A DNA stretch of 19,177 nt from Candidatus Zixiibacteriota bacterium (GCA_024275215.1 JAJRZO010000351.1:1-19177), one strand, 5' to 3'. Positions 7,320 through 15,071 are shown, counted from the first letter of the stretch. Translations and numbers: made by a program. The notes: generated by a model from the sequence alone, not told the origin.

Positions 7320-8045
7320 ATGAAATTCACTCGCCTGCATTCCTGGACAACTGATATTAGAGAAGCAGCACGGATTCAGGACAGCCTCTGTCATTTTGTT
7401 GAACAGAAAACAACCAAGAGAGATTTCCAGTTGGTAGCCGGTGCGGATGTCGCCTATTCCAAGAGAGATGATGCGATGTTCGCCTGTGTTGTCGTCATGC
7501 GATTTCCGGAACTTGTCACTGTTGACAAGGTCAAGGCGCAATCGGTGGCAAATTTCCCATATCATCCCGGTTTTTTTGCATTCCGTGAGGGGCCGGTGCT
7601 TATCAAAGCCATCCAACGGCTACAGGTAACTCCGGATGTTATCATGTTTGACGCTAACGGCGTTGCACACGAGAAGGGAATCGGAATGGCGTCACATCTC
7701 GGCCTGATGCTCGACATAGCATCTATCGGGTGCGCAAAGAAACTTTTGATTGGCGAACATGAAGAACCTGACAATGTGATCAATGCACGAACACCATTGC
7801 TTTATGACGGGAGAGAGATCGGCGCGGTTGTTCGGACTCGTGTCGATGTCAAGCCGCTCTACATATCTGTCGGTCACAAGATAGATCTGGAGACAGCGGT
7901 TGAACTCGTGACAGCAACTGCAAGAGGATATCGTCTTCCGGAACCGATGAGAGTGGCACACATCCTGTCAGGCAAGATGAAACGTGCCTACGATGGCCGC
8001 CGCCAGACTCAGGGGTCGAGAAGACGAAGTCAATTCAACCCGTAG
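7320..8045 (+). CDS. nfi: Endonuclease V (deoxyinosine 3' endonuclease)
   Basis: Endonuclease V cuts the second phosphodiester bond 3' of deoxyinosine and starts repair of deaminated adenine. All family landmarks are present in 241 residues. Metal-binding Asp43 is in GADVAYSKRD, the wedge motif is YHPGF (81-85), Glu90 is in FREGPVL, and Asp111 and His117 are in FDANGVAHEKGIG. Lys140 lies in GCAKKLLIG. Asp43, Glu90 and Asp111 match the catalytic triad of the Thermotoga enzyme within one position. AGGGG (7311-7315) lies 4 nt before the ATG. The last 20 residues are basic and look disordered. The M20 amidohydrolase starts 51 nt downstream on the same strand; co-transcription is possible but no functional link is evident. 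Confidence 0.95.
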   Translation: MKFTRLHSWTTDIREAARIQDSLCHFVEQKTTKRDFQLVAGADVAYSKRDDAMFACVVVMRFPELVTVDKVKAQSVANFPYHPGFFAFREGPVLIKAIQRLQVTPDVIMFDANGVAHEKGIGMASHLGLMLDIASIGCAKKLLIGEHEEPDNVINARTPLLYDGREIGAVVRTRVDVKPLYISVGHKIDLETAVELVTATARGYRLPEPMRVAHILSGKMKRAYDGRRQTQGSRRRSQFNP

Positions 8046-8096
8046 CATAGTGGTCTCGTAAAGATTAGTACTAAAGAAACCCGTAACCGGTCTTCG

Positions 8097-9281
8097 ATGA
8101 AATCAGAGATCGCAAAACTCGCCGATAAGCACTTCAAGTCTGCAATCAGGCTGAGACGCAGGCTCCATCAGTATCCCGAACTCGCTTTCCATGAGAAGAA
8201 AACCGCCGCAGCTCTCAAGGAGTATCTTCGACCTCTCGGTCTGAAAATCAGCGGGAATATCGCACAAACAGGTTTCACATCTTTGCTAACGGGAAATCAG
8301 CCCGGAAAAGTGGCAGCGCTGCGTTCGGATATGGATGCTCTCGCTGTCGAGGAAAAGACCGGTCTGCCATATAGATCAAAGATCAAAGGCGTAATGCACG
8401 CCTGCGGTCATGATGTACATATGAGCATTGCCGCAGGCACTGCTGCGATTCTCTCGGATATGCGCAGTTCGCTGAAGGGATCGGTCAAGTTTATTTTTCA
8501 GCCTGCCGAAGAGTCGCCTCCCGGAGGAGCGTCTATGATGATCGATCAGGGTGTTCTGATCTCGCCAGATGTCGATGCGATTTTCGGATTCCATGTTGAC
8601 CCTGAGTATAAGACAGGTAAAATCGCTGTCAAAGATGGCGTTATGATGGCAGGGGTGGATGACTTTGATCTCGAAATCACAGGTGAGTCCGGTCATGCCG
8701 CAAAACCTCATCAGGCTGTTGATGCAATAGTTGTTGCGGCAAGTGTCGTCTCACAACTTCAGAATATCGTATCTCGAAGAATTGATCCTCTGGAACCGGT
8801 CGTCCTGACATTCGGTACAATTGTTGGCGGATCGTCAAGGAATGTGATTGCCGATCGCGTCTCTTTTAAGGGGACTATGCGAACACTGTCTCGGAAGACA
8901 GCATCAAGAATGAGAAAACTTGTCGAACAAACATGCAGGAATGTTACTCAAGCCGCAGGTGCAAAATACAAACTGCACTTCATCACCGGATACCCGCCAT
9001 TGACCAGCAGTAAAAGAATCAACAAACATATCAGGGCTGGCGCGAGTGAAATGTACGGCTCAAGATGTATTGTTGAAATCGATAATCCCATTATGGCTGC
9101 CGAAGATTTCGCACAATATCTGCAACATGTTCCGGGCGCTATGTTCAGAATTGGCGTGCGAAATCGGCAGGTCGGTGCTATATATCCCTGGCATCATAAC
9201 AAATTCATGGTTGATGAAGAAGCTGTCAGAATTGGTATGGCCGTTTGTGCACGCACATTGATTGACTTTCTTAACGATTAA
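8097..9281 (+). CDS. M20 family (M20D) metal-dependent amidohydrolase
   Basis: This 394-residue cytoplasmic enzyme resembles the hippurate, IAA-amino acid and N-acetyl-diaminopimelate hydrolases. These remove an acyl or aminoacyl group by hydrolysing an amide bond with a two-metal centre. It contains RRLHQYPELAFHE (21-33), LRSDMDAL (75-82), the metal motif HACGHDVHM (101-109, Cys103 and His105), AEES (137-140, Glu138/Glu139), FHVDP (165-169, His166), and the C-terminal HHNKF (366-370). The lid or dimerisation domain lies at about 180-290, with SGHAAKPH (198-205). Sequence alone does not fix the substrate. There is no strong Shine-Dalgarno sequence, but the ATG at 8097 gives the full family N-terminus. 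The next gene follows after 9 nt and is probably co-transcribed. Confidence 0.9.
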   Translation: MKSEIAKLADKHFKSAIRLRRRLHQYPELAFHEKKTAAALKEYLRPLGLKISGNIAQTGFTSLLTGNQPGKVAALRSDMDALAVEEKTGLPYRSKIKGVMHACGHDVHMSIAAGTAAILSDMRSSLKGSVKFIFQPAEESPPGGASMMIDQGVLISPDVDAIFGFHVDPEYKTGKIAVKDGVMMAGVDDFDLEITGESGHAAKPHQAVDAIVVAASVVSQLQNIVSRRIDPLEPVVLTFGTIVGGSSRNVIADRVSFKGTMRTLSRKTASRMRKLVEQTCRNVTQAAGAKYKLHFITGYPPLTSSKRINKHIRAGASEMYGSRCIVEIDNPIMAAEDFAQYLQHVPGAMFRIGVRNRQVGAIYPWHHNKFMVDEEAVRIGMAVCARTLIDFLND

Positions 9282-9290
9282 GCAACCGCT

Positions 9291-10811
9291 ATGCAGGAAA
9301 TAATCAGACGCCTTATATTTTCAATAATAGTCATTACAGTGATGATATTGTTGTTCTCACACGATTCTCAGGCACAAAACAAGAAGGGTTACTATCCGGG
9401 CGACTGGGTAAGTTACACACAGACCAGATTTGTGACATCCGTAGGACTCGGGTGGAGCGATGTCTATTTCGGTACCACCGGCGGAATAATCCGATATGCA
9501 AGCCTGGAGAATAAATGGAAAGACCCCATGACAATATCCGATGGTCTTCCGACAAATGAGATATGGCAAATCGCAATCAACAGCGAGGATGATCGGATTC
9601 ATGTCCTGACGCCACTGGGGCCGTGGAGCTATGATCCGACATTCCAGGAATGGCAGGCAGAAAGCAAATTCCCAACTCAGATAGAGGCTCCTGAGTTTGA
9701 CCGATTCCAGGATTTTCTGACATACCATCTCGACTTGGGCTATCGATTCAGCAAGGATGATAATCTGACTTATCTGGTCGATCCATACTTTAGGGAATAT
9801 CGCGTGATAAACGCCGTTGAAGACAGATTCGATCATCTCTGGGTTGCCACGTACGGACATGGGATCGCTGATGTCGATCTGGCTAGTGATTTTCTTACTC
9901 TGAGACCACAAGGGCTGTATCAGGAGGATGTTCAGGCGATCTATCTGAGAGACGATGTCGTTTGGTTTGGAGGCAAAGCCGGTCCATCGACGGAGAACGC
10001 TCTGACTCGGTGGAACAGAAATACAGATGAATGGAGCTATTTCGAAAGCAAATACCTTGACTGGCTGTCATCCGATGAAGTCAATGAAATCACAGGGGAT
10101 GACAAGAATGTATTCTTCGCGACAGACTACGGCCTTGTCCGGTTTTACAACAAGAATGATAAGTTCATGAGCTATACGAAGTTGTATGGACTTCGTTCGA
10201 ATGAAATATACTCTCTCTTTCTTGAGGATAGTATTCTGCTGGTTGGCGGTGACGGTACTATCGACGCTTTCGTGACAACGACGGATTCTATTATCCCGTT
10301 TGAGACTCCGGAGTATTTCTCCGGCAAAGTGCTCGCGATGACTCGTTCCGGCGGGTATCTGTGGATCGGAACCGGCTACGGGGTATACCGGCTCGATATC
10401 GCCAGAAGCAGGTGGACGAGATTTAATGTTTCAAGCAGGCATCTCGGAGGAGCAGTGTATCAGATTGTCGAGGGACCGAAGGGCTTTCTCTGGTTTGTCG
10501 GCAGCGATGGCGTTATACAATTGGATAATAATTTTTCTGAAGTTGAAGCTTTTCTGACTTACTCAGACCTTAAAGGTCGGACTCCACACAGGATTGCATT
10601 CGCAGGTAACAAACTACTAATCGGTACCGATAACGGCGTATTCAGATATGACAGAGTCCTCCAAATGTGGGAGACATACACTACCAATGAAGGGCTGATA
10701 GATAACTACATCAACGACATCAAACTCGATGGAGATTATGTCTGGTTTGCGACACCATTGGGTGCTACTCGATTTTACTGGAATAATCCTCTAAGAACCC
10801 GCGACAACTGA
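9291..10811 (+). CDS. Secreted Reg_prop-type beta-propeller protein
   Basis: The 506-residue protein begins with a signal peptide (hydrophobic residues 8-22, likely cut after SQA at 28). It then consists of propeller blades marked by repeated W-x-G-T-x-x-G-x-x-R-Y/L motifs: VYFGTTGGIIRY, VWFGGKAG, VFFATDYGLVRF, LWIGTGYGVYRL, LWFVGSDGVIQL, LLIGTDNGVFRY and VWFATPLGATRF. SDGLPTNEIWQI and NEGLIDNYINDIKLD are the usual linkers of two-component-regulator propeller repeats. No histidine kinase or DNA-binding domain follows, so this is a stand-alone periplasmic or surface propeller. Such proteins in FCB bacteria are often free-standing and of unknown function. It starts 9 nt after the M20 gene and ends before a terminator at 10870-10892. 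Confidence 0.85.
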   Translation: MQEIIRRLIFSIIVITVMILLFSHDSQAQNKKGYYPGDWVSYTQTRFVTSVGLGWSDVYFGTTGGIIRYASLENKWKDPMTISDGLPTNEIWQIAINSEDDRIHVLTPLGPWSYDPTFQEWQAESKFPTQIEAPEFDRFQDFLTYHLDLGYRFSKDDNLTYLVDPYFREYRVINAVEDRFDHLWVATYGHGIADVDLASDFLTLRPQGLYQEDVQAIYLRDDVVWFGGKAGPSTENALTRWNRNTDEWSYFESKYLDWLSSDEVNEITGDDKNVFFATDYGLVRFYNKNDKFMSYTKLYGLRSNEIYSLFLEDSILLVGGDGTIDAFVTTTDSIIPFETPEYFSGKVLAMTRSGGYLWIGTGYGVYRLDIARSRWTRFNVSSRHLGGAVYQIVEGPKGFLWFVGSDGVIQLDNNFSEVEAFLTYSDLKGRTPHRIAFAGNKLLIGTDNGVFRYDRVLQMWETYTTNEGLIDNYINDIKLDGDYVWFATPLGATRFYWNNPLRTRDN

Positions 10812-10869
10812 TTCTGCGCTTTAATGATTCAGGATCGACTTTTATGTCCCTGCAGAGATTGTTTTTGTG

Positions 10870-10900
10870 CCTCTGGGGCTATGCCCCTGAGGATTCTTTG
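10870..10900 (+). terminator. Intrinsic terminator after the propeller gene
   Basis: CCTC (10870-10873) pairs with GAGG (10889-10892), and inside it GGGGC (10875-10879) pairs with GCCCC (10883-10887), with one T-T mismatch between the two stems and a 3-nt loop. ATTCTTTG follows. It would end the nfi/M20/propeller transcript just before the promoter of the next operon. Confidence 0.6.
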
Positions 10901-10901
10901 T

Positions 10902-10930
10902 TTGACAAACTCGGTTGGCGGCTCTAATAT
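10902..10930 (+). promoter_or_regulatory. Sigma70-type promoter for ybbR-tsaD
   Basis: A perfect TTGACA (10902-10907) and TAATAT (10925-10930) are separated by 17 bp, with the ybbR start about 50 nt downstream and a terminator immediately upstream. This is one of the best-looking promoters in the window. Confidence 0.6.
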
Positions 10931-10981
10931 GCTTTTGTCGTTTACGGCAACAATGCCGCAGCATCAGATAGTTAATCGGAG

Positions 10982-11911
10982 ATGCAATTGAAATTTGTCA
11001 TTAAGCATCCGGGAGTAAAAATCACTGCCGTAATCCTTGCCTTCCTGCTCTGGGTCCATGTTGTCACAGACCGGACATACGAATACACTTATGAATTGCC
11101 TTTCCACATAGAGGGTCTCCGTGACGGGTTGATGCTCGCATCTGAGGTTCCGGACAAATGTGCTGTTAACGTTAAAGGCACGGGAAAGCAGCTTCTTAAG
11201 TTTCTTGTCAATGTCGATGAGGCGCGAATGTCTGTTGCCGATTATTCGACAGGACTGTATGCTGTCGATCTTTCTCCAGCGGATTTGATCATAGACCACA
11301 AAGACGCCTCTGAAATTCTCGATGTCGTTTCTCCCCGTAAGTTGAGGCTCAGAATCGAGGAAAGACTCGAAAAACGGGTGCCTGTTGTTCCTGATGTCGA
11401 TGTTGCTGCCGCTGTCGGTTATGCACTCCGTGGGGATTTGAAGTATTCTCCCGACTCGGTAACAGTTTCGGGTCCAAAGAGAATCGTCAGAAAGATTAAA
11501 AGGCTGCGAACGGAGCACGTGACATTCACCGACATGGATCGTCCATTGTCGGAACAGGTTCATCTTTCATTTCCCGATTCGTTATATCTGACCTTGTCGG
11601 ATTCCAATGTGCTGATTAAGCATGATGTCATTCGTCTTGCCGAACGTACATTCGCTGGCATTCCGGTTGTGTTCAAACATTCCGCGTCGTTTCCTGACCT
11701 TACAATCAAGCCTGAATCGGTTTCTGTGATTGTGGAGGCTGTTCCGAGTTTGTTGGATAGTATTAATGTTGATCAGTTCAGCGCATCGATCACAATTGAC
11801 TCCGTGCAACCCGGCAGCACATTCGTGGAACCGAGAGTAACAATCCCTGAAAAACTACGTCTTATCGAAATCATGCCAAAGGAAATACTCATCGAGGTTC
11901 CGCGAGAATGA
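10982..11911 (+). CDS. YbbR-domain protein (CdaR-like), membrane anchored
   Basis: This protein of 309 residues has one N-terminal membrane helix (about residues 12-27, VKITAVILAFLLWVHV). An extracytoplasmic region with YbbR-type repeats follows. Each repeat carries a P-x-V/I strand and a YSPDSVTVSGPKRIV or IKPESVSVIVEAVPS unit. In Firmicutes, YbbR (CdaR) regulates the membrane diadenylate cyclase CdaA. No cdaA is visible here. The start is uncertain: GGAG (10978-10981) directly abuts the ATG at 10982, which is too close. A TTG at 10988 lies 6 nt from the same GGAG and may be the true start, shortening the protein by two residues. The stop overlaps the tsaD start (ATGA, 11908-11911), so the two are translationally coupled. 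Confidence 0.82.
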   Translation: MQLKFVIKHPGVKITAVILAFLLWVHVVTDRTYEYTYELPFHIEGLRDGLMLASEVPDKCAVNVKGTGKQLLKFLVNVDEARMSVADYSTGLYAVDLSPADLIIDHKDASEILDVVSPRKLRLRIEERLEKRVPVVPDVDVAAAVGYALRGDLKYSPDSVTVSGPKRIVRKIKRLRTEHVTFTDMDRPLSEQVHLSFPDSLYLTLSDSNVLIKHDVIRLAERTFAGIPVVFKHSASFPDLTIKPESVSVIVEAVPSLLDSINVDQFSASITIDSVQPGSTFVEPRVTIPEKLRLIEIMPKEILIEVPRE

Positions 11912-12912
11912 TTGTGCTCGGAATCGAGACGTCTTGCGATGAAACTTCGTGCGCTCTGATCGATGATGATCTTCGCATTCTATCAAACGCCATATATTCT
12001 CAACTCGAACATGAAGAATATGGCGGTATCGTACCGGAGGTCGCTTCGAGGCAGCAGATCAGGAAAATCATCCCGATTTATCGACAAAGTATGGAAACTG
12101 CCGGATTATCACTCGACGATATCAACGCAATAGCGGTTACCTGTGCACCCGGCTTGATCGGGTCGCTCCTTGTCGGGGTCAATTTCGCCAAGGGGCTGGC
12201 TTTTTCTACCGGCAAACCGATAATCGGTATCAATCACATAGAGGGGCATATTTGCTCTAATTATCTTGAACATCACGATCTCAAGCCACCGTTCGTTTCT
12301 CTCGTAATTTCAGGTGGTCACACAATGCTTGTGCTGGTTGAAGACTATTGCAAATACGGCGTGCTGGGACGAAGTCGCGATGAGGCCGCCGGCGAAGCTT
12401 ACGATAAAGTCGCCAAGCTGCTGGGGTTGGGTTATCCCGGCGGAGCGAAAATCGACAGACTTGCAAAAGAAGGTGACCCGGAATTCTACAAGTTTCCTCG
12501 TGCAAATGTAAGGGGTGATCCGTTTGCGTTTTCATTTTCAGGGTTGAAAACAGCAGTGGCATTGTATCTGAAAGACAAGCCTGACACTTTTATTGAAAAG
12601 CACCTTCATGACATCTGCGCGTCTTTTCAGTCTGCCCTGATCGATGCCATCACAGTGAGATGCCTGCTTGCGCTCAATGAAACCGGACTCGACAGGCTCG
12701 CAGTTGCCGGTGGTGTTGCGGCAAATTCCGCACTCCGTTCCTCACTTGGAAAAGCTGCCGAATCCGGTGGTTTCGATGTCTGTTTTCCATCGCTTGAACT
12801 CTGCACCGATAATGGCGCGATGGTTGCCGCAGCGGGGTTGGAGAGATTGAAAAGAGGAGAATCATCCGATCTGACTCTTGATGCCTCTGCTCAGACGTCA
12901 CTCGCGACTTGA
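11908..12912 (+). CDS. tsaD: tRNA N6-adenosine threonylcarbamoyltransferase TsaD
   Basis: TsaD transfers the threonylcarbamoyl group to A37 of ANN-decoding tRNAs, working with TsaB and TsaE. The 334-residue length is normal. All conserved elements are visible: GIETSCDETSCAL (5-17), the metal-binding HIEGH (110-114), VISGGHTM (133-140), GEAYDKVAKLLGLGYPGG (162-179), FSFSGLKTA (208-216), VAGGVAANSALR (266-277) and CTDNGAMVA (299-307), with Asp301 as third metal ligand. No frameshift or missing residue was found. It overlaps ybbR by 4 nt. Neither tsaB nor tsaE lies next to it. MITE-like copy A starts 20 bp after the stop codon and may supply the 3' end of the message. Confidence 0.97.
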   Translation: MIVLGIETSCDETSCALIDDDLRILSNAIYSQLEHEEYGGIVPEVASRQQIRKIIPIYRQSMETAGLSLDDINAIAVTCAPGLIGSLLVGVNFAKGLAFSTGKPIIGINHIEGHICSNYLEHHDLKPPFVSLVISGGHTMLVLVEDYCKYGVLGRSRDEAAGEAYDKVAKLLGLGYPGGAKIDRLAKEGDPEFYKFPRANVRGDPFAFSFSGLKTAVALYLKDKPDTFIEKHLHDICASFQSALIDAITVRCLLALNETGLDRLAVAGGVAANSALRSSLGKAAESGGFDVCFPSLELCTDNGAMVAAAGLERLKRGESSDLTLDASAQTSLAT

Positions 12913-12932
12913 ATACCGTGGGCTACAGTCTA

Positions 12933-13107
12933 GAGGCTGTCCCAAAAGATGTGAAATACAGGTAATTCTGTTTACGGAAATAAGTAGCGTCATTCCCGCG
13001 CAGGCGGGAATCTATTGAATGCGTTGATGTTAAATGGACCCCCGCCTTCGCGGGGGCGACAAAGCCAGAACTCCACTTGTGTAAATCAAAGCTTTTGAGA
13101 CAACCTC
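12933..13107 (+). mobile_element. MITE-like element copy A (175 bp)
   Basis: The left end GAGGCTGTCCCAAAAG (12933-12948) is mirrored by CTTTTGAGACAACCTC (13092-13107). TCTA occurs immediately on both sides (12929-12932 and 13108-13111), as expected for a 4-bp target duplication. Inside are two hairpins: ATTCCCGC (12992-12999) with GCGGGAAT (13004-13011), and CCCCCGC (13039-13045) with GCGGGGG (13050-13056). There is no coding sequence, so movement would need a transposase supplied elsewhere. Over its first 131 bp it differs from the reverse complement of copy B at about three positions. Confidence 0.8.
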
Positions 13108-13217
13108 TCTACGCCTGCTGCGGAAAGCTGGTCTGCTACCGAGTTGAACAGATTATTTGTTATGCCGAAGAGCAAGGGGTATTCTGATTGAACTCAACGA
13201 AAGATACAGGCAATAAT

Positions 13218-13244
13218 AAAAGGCGGCTGGTATGGCCGCCTTTT
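13218..13244 (-). terminator. Intrinsic terminator of the Myb-like gene
   Basis: AAAAGGCGGC (13218-13227) pairs perfectly with GCCGCCTTTT (13235-13244) around a 7-nt loop. Read on the minus strand, the stem ends in TTTTATTATT, 20 nt after the stop codon of the gene at 13265-13588. The flanking A and T runs could make it bidirectional. Confidence 0.8.
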
Positions 13245-13264
13245 AATCGAAGCAGGTCGCTTCT

Positions 13265-13588
13265 TTAGAACCAACCTTTGCGCATTTTCTTCATGTAAGA
13301 GGCAGTCTTGCGCAGGCCGAGATCGCCAGCTTTGCCCTGAATCGAAGAAACTGTACGACCCATTTTCTTGGCAACATCCTTAGTCGGGGTGTCACGGAAG
13401 ATTTTCCGAAGGGTCTTGATCTCGCTCGGTGTCCACGGCTTGAAGCTGTAGTTCGTTTTGCGAGTCTTGTTCCAGCTTCTGCTGGTGTTGGTGCGCGTGG
13501 TACGCGAGTTAGTGCGTGCGTTGCGCGGGCGCGTGGTCTTATAGTTACGGCCACGGGCGATGCGACGGCGGTTAGTGCGTCTAACCAT
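13265..13588 (-). CDS. Small basic protein with Arg-rich tail and Myb/SANT- or GcrA-like DNA-binding domain
   Basis: This 107-residue protein falls into two parts. Residues 1-48 are a low-complexity tail of Arg, Thr and Asn with no acidic residue (for example VRRTNRRRIARGRN), very likely disordered and nucleic-acid binding. Residues 50-95 form a three-helix domain: WTPSEIKTLRKIF, then TPTKDVAKKMGRTVSSIQGK. It resembles SANT/Myb-like and GcrA-type N-terminal domains, with Trp52 at the usual first helix. A strong ribosome-binding site, AGGAGG (complement of 13595-13600), lies 6 nt before the ATG, and a strong terminator follows, so the gene looks independent and well expressed. I infer a nucleoid-associated or regulatory DNA-binding protein. 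The target is unknown. It is divergent from the macro-domain gene. Confidence 0.8.
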   Translation of the reverse strand: MVRRTNRRRIARGRNYKTTRPRNARTNSRTTRTNTSRSWNKTRKTNYSFKPWTPSEIKTLRKIFRDTPTKDVAKKMGRTVSSIQGKAGDLGLRKTASYMKKMRKGWF

Positions 13589-13951
13589 TTCATTCCTCCT
13601 TGAACGTTAACGAGGATGAGGAAACAAGCCGGGAGCTCCTTTTTTCGGAAGAGAAATGTCGAGACGAACCCTTCCACATTCCAGGATATTTCCCCATATT
13701 TGCAATTCTCTTTTGTTTTCGGTTCTTTTCGCAAAAGCTTTAGATTTACAGACCTAATTCATTGCTGGCGAAGCTCTTCTCATTTCACCCGCGAGAATCC
13801 AGCTTGTGCATAGACCCGCCCTTGTAATGTATTGTATATCAATGCCTTATAGGTGCGTATGCAGGCGGAAACGCTGCATGATAAAAGAATGTGAGATATC
13901 CGCCCGATTTCTGTTCAAACAAGAGACAGAGAATGATTCAAGGAGTTAAAC

Positions 13952-13967
13952 ATCAAACATGTTTGAT
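13952..13967. promoter_or_regulatory. Perfect 16-bp palindrome (possible operator)
   Basis: ATCAAACATGTTTGAT is its own reverse complement. It lies 92 bp before the macro-domain gene, 6 nt after AAGGAG (13940-13945), and contains the ATG of the small leader ORF. A site of this form would suit a dimeric repressor. No second copy was seen in the window. Confidence 0.4.
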
Positions 13968-14063
13968 TACTGTGGAAAGTTTGCCGTCAACAATATCTCT
14001 GACGGCAGGTTTCTCTTTCTTTGCTCTTGCATGAAAATAGCTACGGGCTTAATTGACTTGTGA
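13959..14063 (+). CDS. Possible 34-codon leader ORF before the macro-domain gene
   Basis: ATG at 13959 opens a frame of 34 codons starting MFDYCGKFAV and ending GLIDL. Its TGA (14061-14063) overlaps the GTG start (14060) of the macro-domain gene as GTGA, the arrangement of translationally coupled genes. GGAG (13942-13945) is 13 nt from this ATG, longer than ideal. The macro gene has no Shine-Dalgarno of its own, so coupling would explain how it is translated. The ORF spans the hairpin at 13982-14007. The peptide has no recognisable domain, and chance remains quite possible. Confidence 0.3.
   Translation: MFDYCGKFAVNNISDGRFLFLCSCMKIATGLIDL
13982..14022 (+). terminator. Terminator-like or attenuator-like hairpin in the macro gene leader
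   Basis: TGCCGTCA (13982-13989) pairs with TGACGGCA (14000-14007) around a 10-nt loop. A T-rich tract (GGTTTCTCTTTCTTTG) follows. No plus-strand gene of normal size precedes it, so it may be an attenuator inside the leader ORF. Confidence 0.4.
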
Positions 14064-14599
14064 ACGAATGTCCGAAGGATAGCAAATTGGCTGACAGGAT
14101 TGAAATTGAAATAGTTCCCGGAGACATCACCGAATCTGCTTGCGATGCTATTGTGAATGCCGCGAACAATCATCTCTGGATGGGTTCGGGTGTTGCCGGT
14201 GCGATCAAGCGGAAGGGTGGTGATGAAATCGAGAAAGAGGCAATCGCGAAAGGACCGATCCAGCCCGGTAAAGCTGTAGCTACAGGTGCGGGAAAACTCG
14301 CTGCGAAATATGTAATTCATGCCGCGGGAATGGGACAGGACCTGCGGACATCTGAGCAACTTATTCGGCAATCGACATTGTCGAGTCTTGTAGTGGCTGA
14401 TAATCTCGGCCTCGAATCGATCGCATTTCCGGCGATTGGAACCGGCGTCGGCGGATTCAAACCATACGAGTGCGCAAAGATTATGATTGATACTGTCATG
14501 GGCTATCCTACATCGACTTTGAAGATTGTCGAGTTTGTTCTGTTCAATGAAAAGTCGGTGGTTGCATTCGAAAAGGCACTCTCAGAATACAGTCTTTGA
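14060..14599 (+). CDS. Macro-domain (ADP-ribose-binding) protein
   Basis: The protein has 179 residues and consists of one macro domain. The adenine-binding Asp is at position 22 in VPGDIT. The next elements are AIVNAANNHL (30-39), then MGSGVAGAIKRKGG (41-54) for the first phosphate loop, YVIHAAGMG (84-92), and FPAIGTGVGGF (123-133) for the second loop. Macro domains bind ADP-ribose or hydrolyse its esters and related metabolites; which applies here cannot be told. GTG at 14060 is the best start because it precedes the domain by about 15 residues and there is no in-frame ATG before the first motif. It overlaps the TGA of a possible 34-codon leader ORF. No ADP-ribosyltransferase gene is nearby. 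The downstream neighbour is a STAS protein, 472 bp away. Confidence 0.9.
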   Translation: MNECPKDSKLADRIEIEIVPGDITESACDAIVNAANNHLWMGSGVAGAIKRKGGDEIEKEAIAKGPIQPGKAVATGAGKLAAKYVIHAAGMGQDLRTSEQLIRQSTLSSLVVADNLGLESIAFPAIGTGVGGFKPYECAKIMIDTVMGYPTSTLKIVEFVLFNEKSVVAFEKALSEYSL

Positions 14600-14740
14600 T
14601 CCAACCCCAGTCGAGAGCTATCGGGCACCTGCCGAAAGTCTGTCGCAACAATCTTTGACAAAGACAATGTCCTCAATAGCATTGCAATTTATCGCCGTTT
14701 ACAACACTGCTATTCAAATCATGGTAATATCTTTCTTAGT

Positions 14741-14872
14741 GTGTAAACTGGCAGAAGGTGTATCCCTATGCGCCGTCAGGAATCCTTTCCTGAGGGCGCA
14801 CAGAAACAGCGTACAACGGTACTCAAGAATTCCTGACGGTGTATAAAACCATGAGGATACACAAATTTACAC
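14741..14872. repeat. Interrupted inverted repeat of 132 bp between macro and STAS genes
   Basis: Three pairs of arms nest in order: GTGTAAA (14741-14747) with TTTACAC (14866-14872), GTGTATCC (14758-14765) with GGATACAC (14855-14862), and CCGTCAGGAAT (14773-14783) with ATTCCTGACGG (14829-14839). The left half also holds its own hairpin at 14769-14800 (TGCGCC, one mismatch, TCAGGAA; 4-nt loop). It codes for nothing and looks like a small palindromic mobile element or the remains of one. Confidence 0.55.
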
Positions 14873-14917
14873 ATTTATATGGACATTATTCATTGCCGCA
14901 TTTCGAGTAAAAAAGTG

Positions 14918-14946
14918 TTTCAAATCAGGCGTCCATATATTATATT
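14918..14946 (+). promoter_or_regulatory. Putative promoter for the STAS gene
   Basis: TTTCAA (14918-14923) and a good -10 element TATATT (14941-14946) are 17 bp apart, giving a leader of about 120 nt. TATATGGAC (14876-14884) and GTCCATATA (14931-14939) form an inverted repeat reaching into the spacer and could act as an operator. Weak -35 match. Confidence 0.35.
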
Positions 14947-15071
14947 GTGAGTAGATTTGAAAGGCAAAACTGACTTAGCGTTCTGACATCCCAATCGACT
15001 GATTCCTCCTGCATACGGTTTTGCCATTACTCTGAAGATATTTCGTCAGAGATAGATGTTGGGAGGACATT

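Noticed and set aside
9357..9911. A 184-codon minus-strand frame opposite the propeller gene
   Set aside because: The plus strand carries a clear signal peptide and propeller repeats; the minus frame has no domain or ribosome-binding site.
14058..14064. TTGTGAA at the macro gene start and TTCACAA at 6936-6942 as further Rex sites
   Set aside because: Each is only one half-site; the facing arm at the right spacing is missing.
14526..14846. A 106-codon plus-strand frame running from inside the macro gene into the spacer
   Set aside because: It overlaps the macro domain in another frame, crosses the palindromic repeat and has no ribosome-binding site or recognisable domain.
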